Source: Thioalkalivibrio sp.
GTDB lineage: Bacteria > Pseudomonadota > Gammaproteobacteria > Ectothiorhodospirales > Ectothiorhodospiraceae
NCBI GenBank assembly: GCA_007136145.1
Contig: SLHN01000230.1
Location: 1-10,230, forward strand
Length of the DNA: 10,230 bases
Reading direction: 5' to 3'
Part shown: one piece after another, positions 1 to 6,588 of the stretch
Position numbering within the stretch: the first letter of the stretch is position 1
Layout: every line of letters begins with the position of its first letter
Notes under the pieces: model-generated
What the model was told of the DNA's origin: nothing
The model's database searches: none
Seen by the model: the letters and a program-made list of their open reading frames with translations, nothing else
Position numbers and translations under genes: made by a program

Positions 1-276
1 GCCCTTGGCATGATCGAAACCCGCGGTCTGGTGCCCGCGATCGAAGCGGCGGACGCGATGACCAAGGCCGCTGAAGTCCGCCTGATCGGGCGTCAGTTCG
101 TCGGCGGCGGTTACGTTACAGTGCTCGTGCGCGGCGAAACCGGTGCGGTCAACGCCGCCGTGCGCGCCGGCGCCGATGCCTGCGAACGCGTCGGTGACGG
201 TCTGGTGGCCGCGCACATCATCGCCCGTGTGCATAGTGAAGTGGAAGGCATCCTGCCAACCGCTCCGTCCGCCTGA
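1..276 (+). CDS. csoS1: Alpha-carboxysome hexameric shell protein CsoS1 (BMC-H), 5' end missing
   Basis: This is a bacterial microcompartment hexamer (BMC-H) subunit that tiles the facets of the alpha-carboxysome shell. The reading frame is open to the left edge: the first codons (Ala-Leu-Gly) match residues 8-10 of the complete paralogue that follows, so only about seven codons are missing and the ATG at 10 is an internal Met. The visible part shows the CsoS1 core, including IETRGLVPAIEAAD, the pore-loop region RQFVGGG and the C-terminal helix AAHIIARVHSEVEGILP. The protein stops soon after, ending PTAPSA, which matches the short (about 98-residue) CsoS1A/CsoS1C type. A 43-base gap separates it from the next csoS1 gene. 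The family call is very firm; which of the A or C paralogues it is cannot be settled here. Confidence 0.96.
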   Translation, partial: ALGMIETRGLVPAIEAADAMTKAAEVRLIGRQFVGGGYVTVLVRGETGAVNAAVRAGADACERVGDGLVAAHIIARVHSEVEGILPTAPSA

Positions 277-308
277 AACACAGGCTCTCGGATCCCCTAA
301 ACGGTAAT

Positions 309-316
309 GGAGAAGG
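309..316 (+). promoter_or_regulatory. Ribosome binding site of the second csoS1 gene
   Basis: A strong purine-rich Shine-Dalgarno run, GGAGAAGG, ends three bases before the ATG at 320. The 43-base spacer between the two csoS1 genes contains no recognisable terminator, so the genes are probably co-transcribed and each is translated from its own site, as expected for abundant shell proteins. Confidence 0.7.
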
Positions 317-319
317 TTC

Positions 320-658
320 ATGGCTAACGTGGCTGGAATTGCCCTTGGCATGATTGAAACCCGCGGTCTGGTCCCGGCGATCGAAGCAGCGGACGCGATG
401 ACCAAGGCTGCCGAAGTTCGGCTGATCGGTCGTCAGTTCGTCGGCGGTGGCTATGTCACCGTGCTCGTGCGCGGCGAGACCGGCGCGGTCAACGCGGCGG
501 TTCGCGCCGGTGCCGATGCCTGCGAACGCGTCGGTGATGGTCTGGTGGCCGCACACATCATCGCCCGTGTGCACAGCGAGGTCGAAGGCATTCTGCCTAC
601 CGACCCATCCGCCACCGGCGGTGGCCGTGACGCCGAGCTGACCTCGACGCAAAGCTAG
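320..658 (+). CDS. csoS1: Alpha-carboxysome hexameric shell protein CsoS1, long (CsoS1B-like) paralogue
   Basis: This is a complete 112-residue BMC-H shell protein. Residues 8 to about 95 are identical to the visible part of the upstream copy up to the ILPT motif, after which the sequences part. This copy continues for about 17 residues rich in Gly, Ser, Thr and Asp (TDPSATGGGRDAELTSTQS). In Halothiobacillus the last of the csoS1 genes, csoS1B, likewise carries a C-terminal extension, so length and position both support a CsoS1B-like role, probably a minor facet component. The start at 320 is chosen because it has a strong ribosome binding site and restores the usual N-terminus (MANVAGIALG). 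The next gene starts 12 bases after its stop, so the two are in one operon. Confidence 0.97.
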   Translation: MANVAGIALGMIETRGLVPAIEAADAMTKAAEVRLIGRQFVGGGYVTVLVRGETGAVNAAVRAGADACERVGDGLVAAHIIARVHSEVEGILPTDPSATGGGRDAELTSTQS

Positions 659-670
659 GAACCGGGATCG

Positions 671-1108
671 ATGAGTATCGATCCGCGGACCATTGGCTGG
701 CTGGGACGCGCACTCACCCACGAGATGAGTGCCGTCCAGCAGTACCTTGCCCAAAGTGTGCTTGCGCGCCTATGGGGAGACAAGGCACTTGCGTCGCATT
801 TGCGCCACGAGGCGATCGAGGAACTCGAGCATGCCGAACGCCTGATGGAACGACTGATCCTGGCCGGCGTCGCACCTTCAGCGACCAATCTTGCACCGGC
901 TCGACTGGGGCGGACCGTGGATGATTTGCTTGCAGTGGATCGGGTTCTCGAGGCCGACGCAGTCAGGATTTACCGCGAAGCCGTCGCGCACGCCAGACGC
1001 ATGCGTGACGAAGAGTCCGCCACGCTGCTCGAAGGCATACTGCAGGAGGAACTGGCGCATGTTCAGGAAATCGACCAGTTGCTGAACGAACGGAATGGCA
1101 ATGACTGA
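671..1108 (+). CDS. bfr: Bacterioferritin-like ferritin-fold protein of the carboxysome locus
   Basis: A 145-residue four-helix-bundle ferritin-like protein, probably a di-iron ferroxidase or iron store. All six di-iron ligands of classical bacterioferritin occur at the same residue numbers: E18, E51, H54, E94, E127 and H130, within the helices HEMSAVQQY, EELEHAERL, LEADAVRIY and EELAHVQEID. The position equivalent to the heme-binding Met52 of bacterioferritin is Leu52, so the usual heme site appears absent. It is also about 13 residues shorter than E. coli Bfr at the C-terminus. Bacterioferritin-like genes are a known recurring member of cso loci, although their function there is unresolved. 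The start at 671 follows AGGA at 657-660. Its end overlaps the next gene by 14 bases, indicating translational coupling. Confidence 0.9.
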   Translation: MSIDPRTIGWLGRALTHEMSAVQQYLAQSVLARLWGDKALASHLRHEAIEELEHAERLMERLILAGVAPSATNLAPARLGRTVDDLLAVDRVLEADAVRIYREAVAHARRMRDEESATLLEGILQEELAHVQEIDQLLNERNGND

Positions 1109-1370
1109 TCTGCCAGATGGATGGGAAACGCGAGGCAGGCCACCGGCCTTGTTCAAGCGCTTCGAGTTCGAGCGTTATGGCGAAACCCGAGTGTTTCTTG
1201 ATGATCTCGCCGCATTGACCGAAGAACTTGGCGTTCATCCTCAGAACATCAATTTCGGCACGACCTACGTGAACATCACCCTGGAGTCCGCCGATGGGGG
1301 GGATCCCGGGACCACGGAGCTGGAACTCGCGGGACGAATCAATACGCTGCGTGCGCGGATGGGGAACTGA
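1095..1370 (+). CDS. acRAF: acRAF, PCD-like Rubisco assembly factor
   Basis: A 91-residue protein of the pterin-4a-carbinolamine dehydratase (PCD) fold, matching the alpha-carboxysome Rubisco assembly factor acRAF, which assists assembly of form IA Rubisco and has lost PCD activity. Recognisable segments are RPPALFKRFEFERYGETRVFL (helix and strand of the fold), TEELGVHPQNINFG and TYVNITLES. True PCDs carry an H-H-P motif and a later His before I-T-L. Here these read V47-H48-P49 and N60-I61-T62-L63, so two of the three active-site histidines are replaced, as expected for the non-catalytic branch. The start is uncertain: ATG at 1095 and ATG at 1101 are both in frame (89 residues from the latter), and neither has a strong ribosome site. 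Either way the gene overlaps the end of the ferritin-like gene, so coupled translation is likely. Confidence 0.92.
   Translation: MAMTDLPDGWETRGRPPALFKRFEFERYGETRVFLDDLAALTEELGVHPQNINFGTTYVNITLESADGGDPGTTELELAGRINTLRARMGN
1361..1365 (+). promoter_or_regulatory. Ribosome binding site fixing the GTG start of mcdA
   Basis: GGGGA lies inside the last codons of acRAF, six bases before the GTG at 1372. It supports GTG as the initiation codon of the ParA-type gene rather than the in-frame ATG at 1294, which would add 26 residues with no family similarity and overlap acRAF by 77 bases. Confidence 0.6.
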
Positions 1371-1371
1371 C

Positions 1372-2007
1372 GTGCCCACGCATGTCACGGCGGTGGTCAA
1401 CCAGAAGGGCGGCGCGGGTAAAACGACACTCGCAATGAACCTCGCCGCGGGTCTCGCTCGCCGTGGCGAAACAGTAGTCGTCGATCTCGACCCGCAAGGG
1501 TCGTCAATACAATGGGCGACATTGGGCAGCGCGCCCTTCCCCGCCACCGTGAAACAGATGAGTGGTAAATGGGATGCGCAATCGATCCAGAAAGGCTTCC
1601 GAGCCTATCGGTACACAGTACTCGACTGTCCGCCTTCGCTGGACAGTCATGCGTCCCTTCAGGCGCTGCGTGCTTGCGACCTCGCATTGATCCCGATTCT
1701 GCCGTCGCCGGTGGATCTGTGGGCAAGTCTCCGGTTGCCGCAGGAGATCGCCGAAGCCCGCAAGGTGAACCGGAAACTCCGGGCCTTTCTGGTGCTCAAC
1801 CAGATGGAGCCACGTAGTGCGCTGTCGGGATCGATGCGCGAGGCTCTGGAAGAGTTCGACATCCCGGTTCTCGAAGCCGTGATGCGCCGCAGAGCCGTGT
1901 ACCGCGGAGCCGCACTGGACGGCGTATCCGTATACCAGTTGGGAGGCCGTGGAATCCAGGCCGCAGCCGAAATCGAAGCCGTCATCAATGAGGTGATTGC
2001 AACATGA
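1372..2007 (+). CDS. mcdA: McdA, ParA-type ATPase that positions carboxysomes
   Basis: A 211-residue ParA/MinD-family ATPase. By synteny with cso genes and a following McdB it is the alpha-type McdA, which forms nucleoid-bound gradients that spread carboxysomes along the cell. From the GTG start the order is: deviant Walker A at residues 12-19 (KGGAGKTT, with both the signature Lys12 and Lys17), the second nucleotide motif VVVDLDPQGSS at 35-45, and Walker B VLDCPP with D85. Unlike the beta-type cyanobacterial McdA, the signature lysine is present, consistent with alpha-McdA. The GTG is chosen because only from there does the protein begin just ahead of the first beta strand, with a ribosome site at 1361-1365. 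Only one base separates it from acRAF, and its stop overlaps the start of mcdB (ATGA). Confidence 0.93.
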   Translation: MPTHVTAVVNQKGGAGKTTLAMNLAAGLARRGETVVVDLDPQGSSIQWATLGSAPFPATVKQMSGKWDAQSIQKGFRAYRYTVLDCPPSLDSHASLQALRACDLALIPILPSPVDLWASLRLPQEIAEARKVNRKLRAFLVLNQMEPRSALSGSMREALEEFDIPVLEAVMRRRAVYRGAALDGVSVYQLGGRGIQAAAEIEAVINEVIAT

Positions 2008-2294
2008 CCACGACGAAGAACAAGCTTTCCGCCAGCGTACGCCAAGCCAAGGCAACTCAGACACCAGAGCCGCAGGCTGAAGCCAAGCCGCCAGCCAAGG
2101 CCGCCACCGCCGCCGACACGAGCACACCCGCCAAAACAAAACCGAGGGCAAGCGCGAAGGCCGGGGCCGGGCCGACACCGAAGCAGCAGACAAAATCGTC
2201 CACCGCCGCGCAGACCACGCGCAAGAAGATGTCCGGGGGCGCGGTCCCCGAAAGCGGAACCGCGCTGTTTCCCGATCGCATCTGGCCGGATTGA
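2004..2294 (+). CDS. mcdB: McdB, disordered carboxysome-positioning adaptor
   Basis: A 96-residue, almost wholly low-complexity protein rich in Ala, Thr, Lys and Pro, with about 16 basic against 6 acidic residues, so it is strongly basic and likely disordered. It ends in FPDRIWPD, with Trp94 two residues from the end. An invariant near-terminal tryptophan in a short disordered C-terminus is the hallmark of McdB proteins, which load onto carboxysomes and stimulate McdA ATPase. The ATGA overlap with mcdA and an AGGTGA ribosome site at 1991-1996 indicate coupled expression of the pair. The sequence between the N-terminal lysines and the C-terminal tail is too simple for homology, so the call rests on context, composition and the terminal motif. 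Confidence 0.9.
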   Translation: MTTTKNKLSASVRQAKATQTPEPQAEAKPPAKAATAADTSTPAKTKPRASAKAGAGPTPKQQTKSSTAAQTTRKKMSGGAVPESGTALFPDRIWPD

Positions 2295-2319
2295 CGATAA
2301 AACCAACAGGTGATGTGAA

Positions 2320-3267
2320 ATGCCCAACGGACCCAACATGCGAACCTACGCCCCGCGTCGTGGTGCCTTCGCCAGCACTGCCGGCCAGCAACCCGTGACG
2401 AGAACGCCCACAGCAAACCCCCGTCCGGCTGCCGAGACCTACTTGCGTCCCACAGCCACGCAGAGTTCCGGCCCACTGGCCGGTTACTACATAACGGACG
2501 AACCCTACTATCGCCCGGTTGCCGACGAGGTCGACCTTTACGAGGCCGCGTATTCCGTACGCATGCCGATGATGCTCAAGGGACCGACCGGTTGCGGCAA
2601 GACGCGCTTCGTCGAATACATGGCCTGGAGACTGGGCAAGCCGCTGATCACCGTGGCCTGCAACGAGGACATGACCGCCTCGGATCTGGTCGGCCGGTTC
2701 CTGCTCGATGCGGACGGCACTCGCTGGCAGGACGGCCCGCTGGCGGTGGCAGCTCGGCTTGGAGCGATCTGTTACCTCGACGAAGTGGTCGAAGCTCGCC
2801 AGGACACTACAGTCGTCATTCATCCGCTGACCGACGCGCGGCGGGTACTACCGCTGGAGAAAAAGGGGGAAATCATCGAGGCACACCCGGATTTCCAGGT
2901 GGTGATCTCCTACAACCCCGGTTATCAGTCGCTGATGAAGGACCTGAAGCAATCGACCAAACAGCGCTTCGGCGCGCTCGATTTCAACTACCCCGAGCAT
3001 GACATCGAGGCCGAGATCGTCGCCCACGAGTCCGGCGTGGATATCGAAGTCGCCAAGAACTTGGTCCATATCGGAGAGCGCGCACGCAACCTCAAGGGGC
3101 ACGGCCTCGATGAAGGCCTGTCGACGCGAATGCTGATCTATGCCGGCTCGCTGATCGCGAAAGGTGTAACGCCGCTGGCCGCCTGCCGTGTGGCGCTGGT
3201 ACGGCCGATCACCGACGACCCGGACATGCGCGACGCGCTCGATTCCGCTGTAACCACCTACTTCTGA
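2320..3267 (+). CDS. cbbQ: CbbQ, AAA+ (MoxR-type) Rubisco activase subunit with N-terminal extension
   Basis: The ATPase half of the CbbQO Rubisco activase. CbbQ forms hexamers that, with CbbO, release inhibitory sugar phosphates from Rubisco, and it is associated with alpha-carboxysomes. Motifs are Walker A GPTGCGKT at residues 88-95, the conserved ACNEDMTASDLVGRF stretch at 113-127, Walker B ICYLDE at 150-155, and a sensor-type Asn199 in SYNPGYQS. The region from about residue 56 to 315 (260 residues) corresponds to a full-length CbbQ. Residues 1-55 are an extra Pro/Thr/Ala/Arg-rich segment that looks disordered. The start at 2320 has AGGTGA at 2308-2313. A second in-frame ATG at 2338 would remove only six residues, so the extension remains either way. 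The gene lies 25 bases after mcdB. Confidence 0.96.
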   Translation: MPNGPNMRTYAPRRGAFASTAGQQPVTRTPTANPRPAAETYLRPTATQSSGPLAGYYITDEPYYRPVADEVDLYEAAYSVRMPMMLKGPTGCGKTRFVEYMAWRLGKPLITVACNEDMTASDLVGRFLLDADGTRWQDGPLAVAARLGAICYLDEVVEARQDTTVVIHPLTDARRVLPLEKKGEIIEAHPDFQVVISYNPGYQSLMKDLKQSTKQRFGALDFNYPEHDIEAEIVAHESGVDIEVAKNLVHIGERARNLKGHGLDEGLSTRMLIYAGSLIAKGVTPLAACRVALVRPITDDPDMRDALDSAVTTYF

Positions 3268-3276
3268 AGTCCTTGA

Positions 3277-3296
3277 GCGTCGCCCAAGGCCGACGC
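3277..3296 (+). promoter_or_regulatory. GC-rich stem-loop between cbbQ and cbbO
   Basis: GCGTCG at 3277-3282 pairs perfectly with CGACGC at 3291-3296 around an eight-base loop, and CC/GG pairs inside the loop could extend the stem with one bulged base. It sits in the 43-base gap between cbbQ and cbbO. No T-run follows, so it is not a classical terminator. It could protect the cbbQ 3' end, cause partial attenuation, or hinder loading at the weak cbbO ribosome site about 14 bases downstream. The structure is visible; the role is inference. Confidence 0.4.
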
Positions 3297-3310
3297 GCAG
3301 CCGAGTTGCC

Positions 3311-5665
3311 ATGGCCATACATCTCGAAGACTACGAGGAGATCCTCGAGGATCTCCCGCACGATGCCCAGGACGTGCTGCGCGCATCCTGGAACGAGGCG
3401 GCGCGCGTCTTCACCTCACGAGGCCTGGACAACTTCCTGAAGGGCGCGGTCGCGCTGCACCACCTGGGCCGCGGACAGGATCTCGTCGTCACCTATCTGC
3501 AGGAGATGCCCGAGATGGCGCGGGCGATCGGCGAGGACGTGCTTCCCGACCTGGTCACCTTTCTGCTCAGCATGGCCTCGAAAACTTCCGGCGAGGTTCT
3601 GACCCTGATTGCCGGAACGGCTCCGCTCGCCGCCGAACGTCTGGGCGACGAGGATCTCTTCCGGGCCTACCTCAACGTGCTCCAGGTGATGCTATCGCAG
3701 GCGCCGCGCGGGCTCCGCCCGATGCTGCAGAACCTCGACCGCCTGCTTACACAACTGACGCTCGGCGGTCTGCGCCGTTGGGTGGGCTGGGGTGCGCAGG
3801 CCTACAAGACCGACTTCGAGGGCCAGCTCCGCTACTTCTCCCTGGAAAGCCCCGACGCACTTTCAGTGCTGCAGGAGGAACGCAAGGGTACCCTGTTTGT
3901 CGACGTGCAACGCCGCCTGAACATCTACCTCCGAGCCATGTGGGGGCGGGATTTCTTTCTGCGGCCGACAGCGGGTGACTTCGAGAGCCGAGAAGGTCTG
4001 AAGCCATATATCGAACGCTTCCTGATCCATATTGCCGACGCCTACGATGACTACCGGCCACAGGGCGACGACACGCCGTCCGAACAGATCGTCAGCGGTC
4101 TCGAGGTCTACCGGGCGGCCGCCAACCACTGCGCCGCGCATCTCGTATTCACTCGGCAACCCCTATCCCCGGAAACGCTGAACACCACGCAGATGGCGAT
4201 CATCGAGGCGATCGAGGACGCACGGGTCGAAGAACTGGCCTGCCGGCAGTTTCCGGGCATGCGCGCCTCGTGGCTTGCGCTGCACCCGCCCGCCGATTTC
4301 AGGGAACCCGAATCCGTTGGCGATCTCCTGAACCGACTCGCCCGCGCGCTGCTGGAAAAAGACTCCGGTGACCCGCATCCCTGGGTGCAGGAGGGTCTGG
4401 CACTGTTTCGCGCGGAGAAGGATCTGTCCAGCAATCAGGTCAGCTGGAACATCGGCGTCGCTCTCGGCCACAGCCTTGCCACACTGCCGCTGCCGGAGTT
4501 CAACGTCCGCACCGACACGCTGCGGGCGATCTACCGTGACGACAACCGCACGGTCTGGGAATCGGAGGAATACGACCTCGAAGCCGCACTCGAGGCGACC
4601 TGGGCACCAAAGCAGGTGCGCAAGAAGGTCAGCGTGATCGAAATGGTGAACACGCTGGACTACGAGTTCGCCGGTGACGACGCGCAGGAAATATGGGTTC
4701 TGCCGACGGAGTTCTACCTGGACCAGGAAGGCGTGACCATCAACGAGCTCGAAGGCAAGACTCCGGTCTCCGACCCCTTCCATTATCACGAGTGGGACTA
4801 CCAGATCCAGCTCGAACGGCCCAGTTGGGTCACCGTTCTGGAGCGCCAGCCCAAGCTCGGCGATCTGGAGACGATCGAACAGATCATTGTCGATCACAAG
4901 CCGGTAATCTCGCGCCTGAAGTTCCTGATCGAGTCGATGATCCCACAGGGCATGCAGCGCCTGCGTCGTCAGGAGGATGGCGACGAACTCGACATCAACG
5001 CGGCAATTCGCGCGATGGTGGACATTCGGACCGGACAGCAGCCGGATACCCGTATCATGATGCGCTACAAGCGCAACGTTCGGGATCTGGCAGTGATGGT
5101 ACTGCTGGACATGTCCGAATCCGCGAACGACAAGGTCCGTGGCCAGGAATACAGCATCATGGACCTGACCCGTTCGGCTACCGTACTTCTCTCCGATGCG
5201 CTCGACCGCATCGGCGACCCGTTCGCGCTGCACGGCTTCTGTTCCGACGGCCGACACGACGTGCACTACTATCGCTTCAAGGATTTCGAGCAGCCCTACA
5301 ATGATATCGTCAAAGCACGACTCTCCGGAATGAAAGGCGCCTACTCCACGCGCATGGGCGCCGCGCTGAGGCACGCCGGCATGTATCTGGGGCAACAGCC
5401 GAAGAACAAGAAAATCCTGTTCGTCATCACCGATGGCGAGCCCGCCGACAATGACACCCGCGACCCCCAGTACCTGCGTCACGACGCGAAACGTGCCGTC
5501 GAGGAACTTGCGCGCAACGGGGTCACAACCTACGCGTTGTCACTCGATCCGCATGCGGATCAATACGTCTCACGTATTTTCGGCATGAGCCATTTCACCG
5601 TGCTGGATCAGGTCGAGAGACTGCCCGAAAAACTGCCCATGCTGTACATGGGACTGACCCGGTAA
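3311..5665 (+). CDS. cbbO: CbbO, VWA-domain adaptor of the CbbQO Rubisco activase
   Basis: A 784-residue partner of CbbQ. In characterised systems one CbbO binds a CbbQ hexamer through its N-terminal part and uses its C-terminal von Willebrand factor A domain to grip Rubisco. The VWA domain spans about residues 590-784 and has an intact metal-ion-dependent adhesion site: D600-M-S602-E-S604, T680 (in YSTRMG) and D708 (in VITDGEP). The N-terminal and middle regions are alpha-helical in character and match CbbO in length (family about 750-800). The start at 3311 (MAIHLEDYEEIL) has only a poor ribosome site, at most GAG at 3303-3305, in contrast to the strong one of cbbQ. The stop is five bases before the protease gene, so the two are almost certainly co-transcribed. 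Confidence 0.96.
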   Translation: MAIHLEDYEEILEDLPHDAQDVLRASWNEAARVFTSRGLDNFLKGAVALHHLGRGQDLVVTYLQEMPEMARAIGEDVLPDLVTFLLSMASKTSGEVLTLIAGTAPLAAERLGDEDLFRAYLNVLQVMLSQAPRGLRPMLQNLDRLLTQLTLGGLRRWVGWGAQAYKTDFEGQLRYFSLESPDALSVLQEERKGTLFVDVQRRLNIYLRAMWGRDFFLRPTAGDFESREGLKPYIERFLIHIADAYDDYRPQGDDTPSEQIVSGLEVYRAAANHCAAHLVFTRQPLSPETLNTTQMAIIEAIEDARVEELACRQFPGMRASWLALHPPADFREPESVGDLLNRLARALLEKDSGDPHPWVQEGLALFRAEKDLSSNQVSWNIGVALGHSLATLPLPEFNVRTDTLRAIYRDDNRTVWESEEYDLEAALEATWAPKQVRKKVSVIEMVNTLDYEFAGDDAQEIWVLPTEFYLDQEGVTINELEGKTPVSDPFHYHEWDYQIQLERPSWVTVLERQPKLGDLETIEQIIVDHKPVISRLKFLIESMIPQGMQRLRRQEDGDELDINAAIRAMVDIRTGQQPDTRIMMRYKRNVRDLAVMVLLDMSESANDKVRGQEYSIMDLTRSATVLLSDALDRIGDPFALHGFCSDGRHDVHYYRFKDFEQPYNDIVKARLSGMKGAYSTRMGAALRHAGMYLGQQPKNKKILFVITDGEPADNDTRDPQYLRHDAKRAVEELARNGVTTYALSLDPHADQYVSRIFGMSHFTVLDQVERLPEKLPMLYMGLTR

Positions 5666-5670
5666 CGATC

Positions 5671-6495
5671 ATGGACGTCAATTCGCTGAGCAAGAAGCTG
5701 CTGTTCAACACGATCCGTGTCGACACGGTACTGGATGACGGCAGCGAAGGATCGGGCACCGCCTTCGTCGTCAGCCATGCCCACAAGCGTGGCACGCATA
5801 CGTTCATCGTCACCAACCGTCACCTCGTCGAAGGAGTGCGCAGCGGCGGTTTGGTATTCACCCAGAAACGCAACGGGCAACCGGACATCGGGCGGCGCTT
5901 CCAGCTGAACATCGAGGACTTTCCGCACGCGTGGTTCCTGCATCCGGACCCCGAGGTCGATCTGGCGGTCGTACCGATGCGCCCATTGGAACAGGCGGCG
6001 CGCGATCAGGGAGTCGAACTCTATTATCACGTGATCGACAGCCGCCTCTGCCCGGACAGCGCCACCCTGCGTGCATTGGACGCTCTGGAGGAAGTCCTTT
6101 TCGTAGGCTACCCCAGCGGCGTCTGGGATCATGTGAACCTGATGCCGATCATGCGCCGAGGTACAACGGCGACGCCGATGATCCTTGATTTCGAGGGGCG
6201 ACCCGAATTCCTGATCGACGCGGCGGTTTACCCCGGTTCCAGCGGAAGCCCGGTATTTGTTTACCAACCCGATTTCATGCGGCCCAATCACAACACGGGT
6301 CGGAAATTCCTCTTTGCTGGCGTCATCGCCGCGGTTTTTTTCCGCGAGGAGTCGAATCAGCTGGTACCGGCGCCAGTTCCGGCAGCCAACCATGCAACCG
6401 TCACCAGTTCGGAAATGATCGACCTCGGGCTGGTGATCAAGTCCAAGGCCGTGCTCGATATCATCGAGGCCTATCTGGGTTGCTGGGCCGAGTAG
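5671..6495 (+). CDS. Trypsin-fold serine protease linked to the carboxysome activase genes
   Basis: A 274-residue protein of the chymotrypsin/trypsin-like (PA clan, S1-like) peptidase fold. The triad appears complete: His51 in TNRHLVEG, Asp97 in PEVDLAVV, and Ser191 in GSSGSP (residues 189-194, fitting GxSGxP). The early strands GSGTAFVVS and TFIVTN are also typical of the fold. There is no signal peptide, membrane segment or PDZ domain, so it is probably cytosolic and not a normal DegP/HtrA. The last 30 residues hold a helix that may be a specific tail. It starts five bases after cbbO and is followed by sbtA, so it is embedded in the CO2-concentrating operon. I do not know a described role for it; processing or turnover of a carboxysome, activase or transporter component is inference. 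The fold call is firm and the substrate unknown. Confidence 0.85.
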   Translation: MDVNSLSKKLLFNTIRVDTVLDDGSEGSGTAFVVSHAHKRGTHTFIVTNRHLVEGVRSGGLVFTQKRNGQPDIGRRFQLNIEDFPHAWFLHPDPEVDLAVVPMRPLEQAARDQGVELYYHVIDSRLCPDSATLRALDALEEVLFVGYPSGVWDHVNLMPIMRRGTTATPMILDFEGRPEFLIDAAVYPGSSGSPVFVYQPDFMRPNHNTGRKFLFAGVIAAVFFREESNQLVPAPVPAANHATVTSSEMIDLGLVIKSKAVLDIIEAYLGCWAE

Positions 6496-6588
6496 CCATG
6501 ACGCGCCGCTCTGGCTTGGGTAATTTCTTGGCCATTCCCGGCATTTCCGCAGCAATCTGTCCCGCCCCATCCGCACAGGATACCGGCC

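Noticed and set aside
1..658. The csoS1 repeat considered as a mobile or CRISPR-like repeat
   Set aside because: It is simply two paralogous genes with silent divergence; no short regular repeats, spacers or terminal inverted repeats are present.
1294..1371. Upstream ATG start for mcdA adding 26 residues
   Set aside because: The added residues overlap acRAF by 77 bases and do not resemble ParA proteins; GTG at 1372 has a well-placed ribosome site and starts just before the first beta strand.
1504..2823. Long minus-strand open frame of 439 codons opposite mcdA, mcdB and cbbQ
   Set aside because: It is antisense to three well-supported genes, has Arg/Ser/Gly-rich low-complexity sequence typical of shadows in GC-rich DNA, and shows no domain.
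4163..5482. Long minus-strand open frame of 439 codons inside cbbO
   Set aside because: It lies wholly opposite the conserved CbbO coding sequence including the VWA motifs; frame openness is explained by the high GC content.
6496..6588. Possible promoter (TAATTT at 6521-6526) in front of sbtA
   Set aside because: No acceptable -35 element at a proper distance and no extended -10; too weak to list as a feature.
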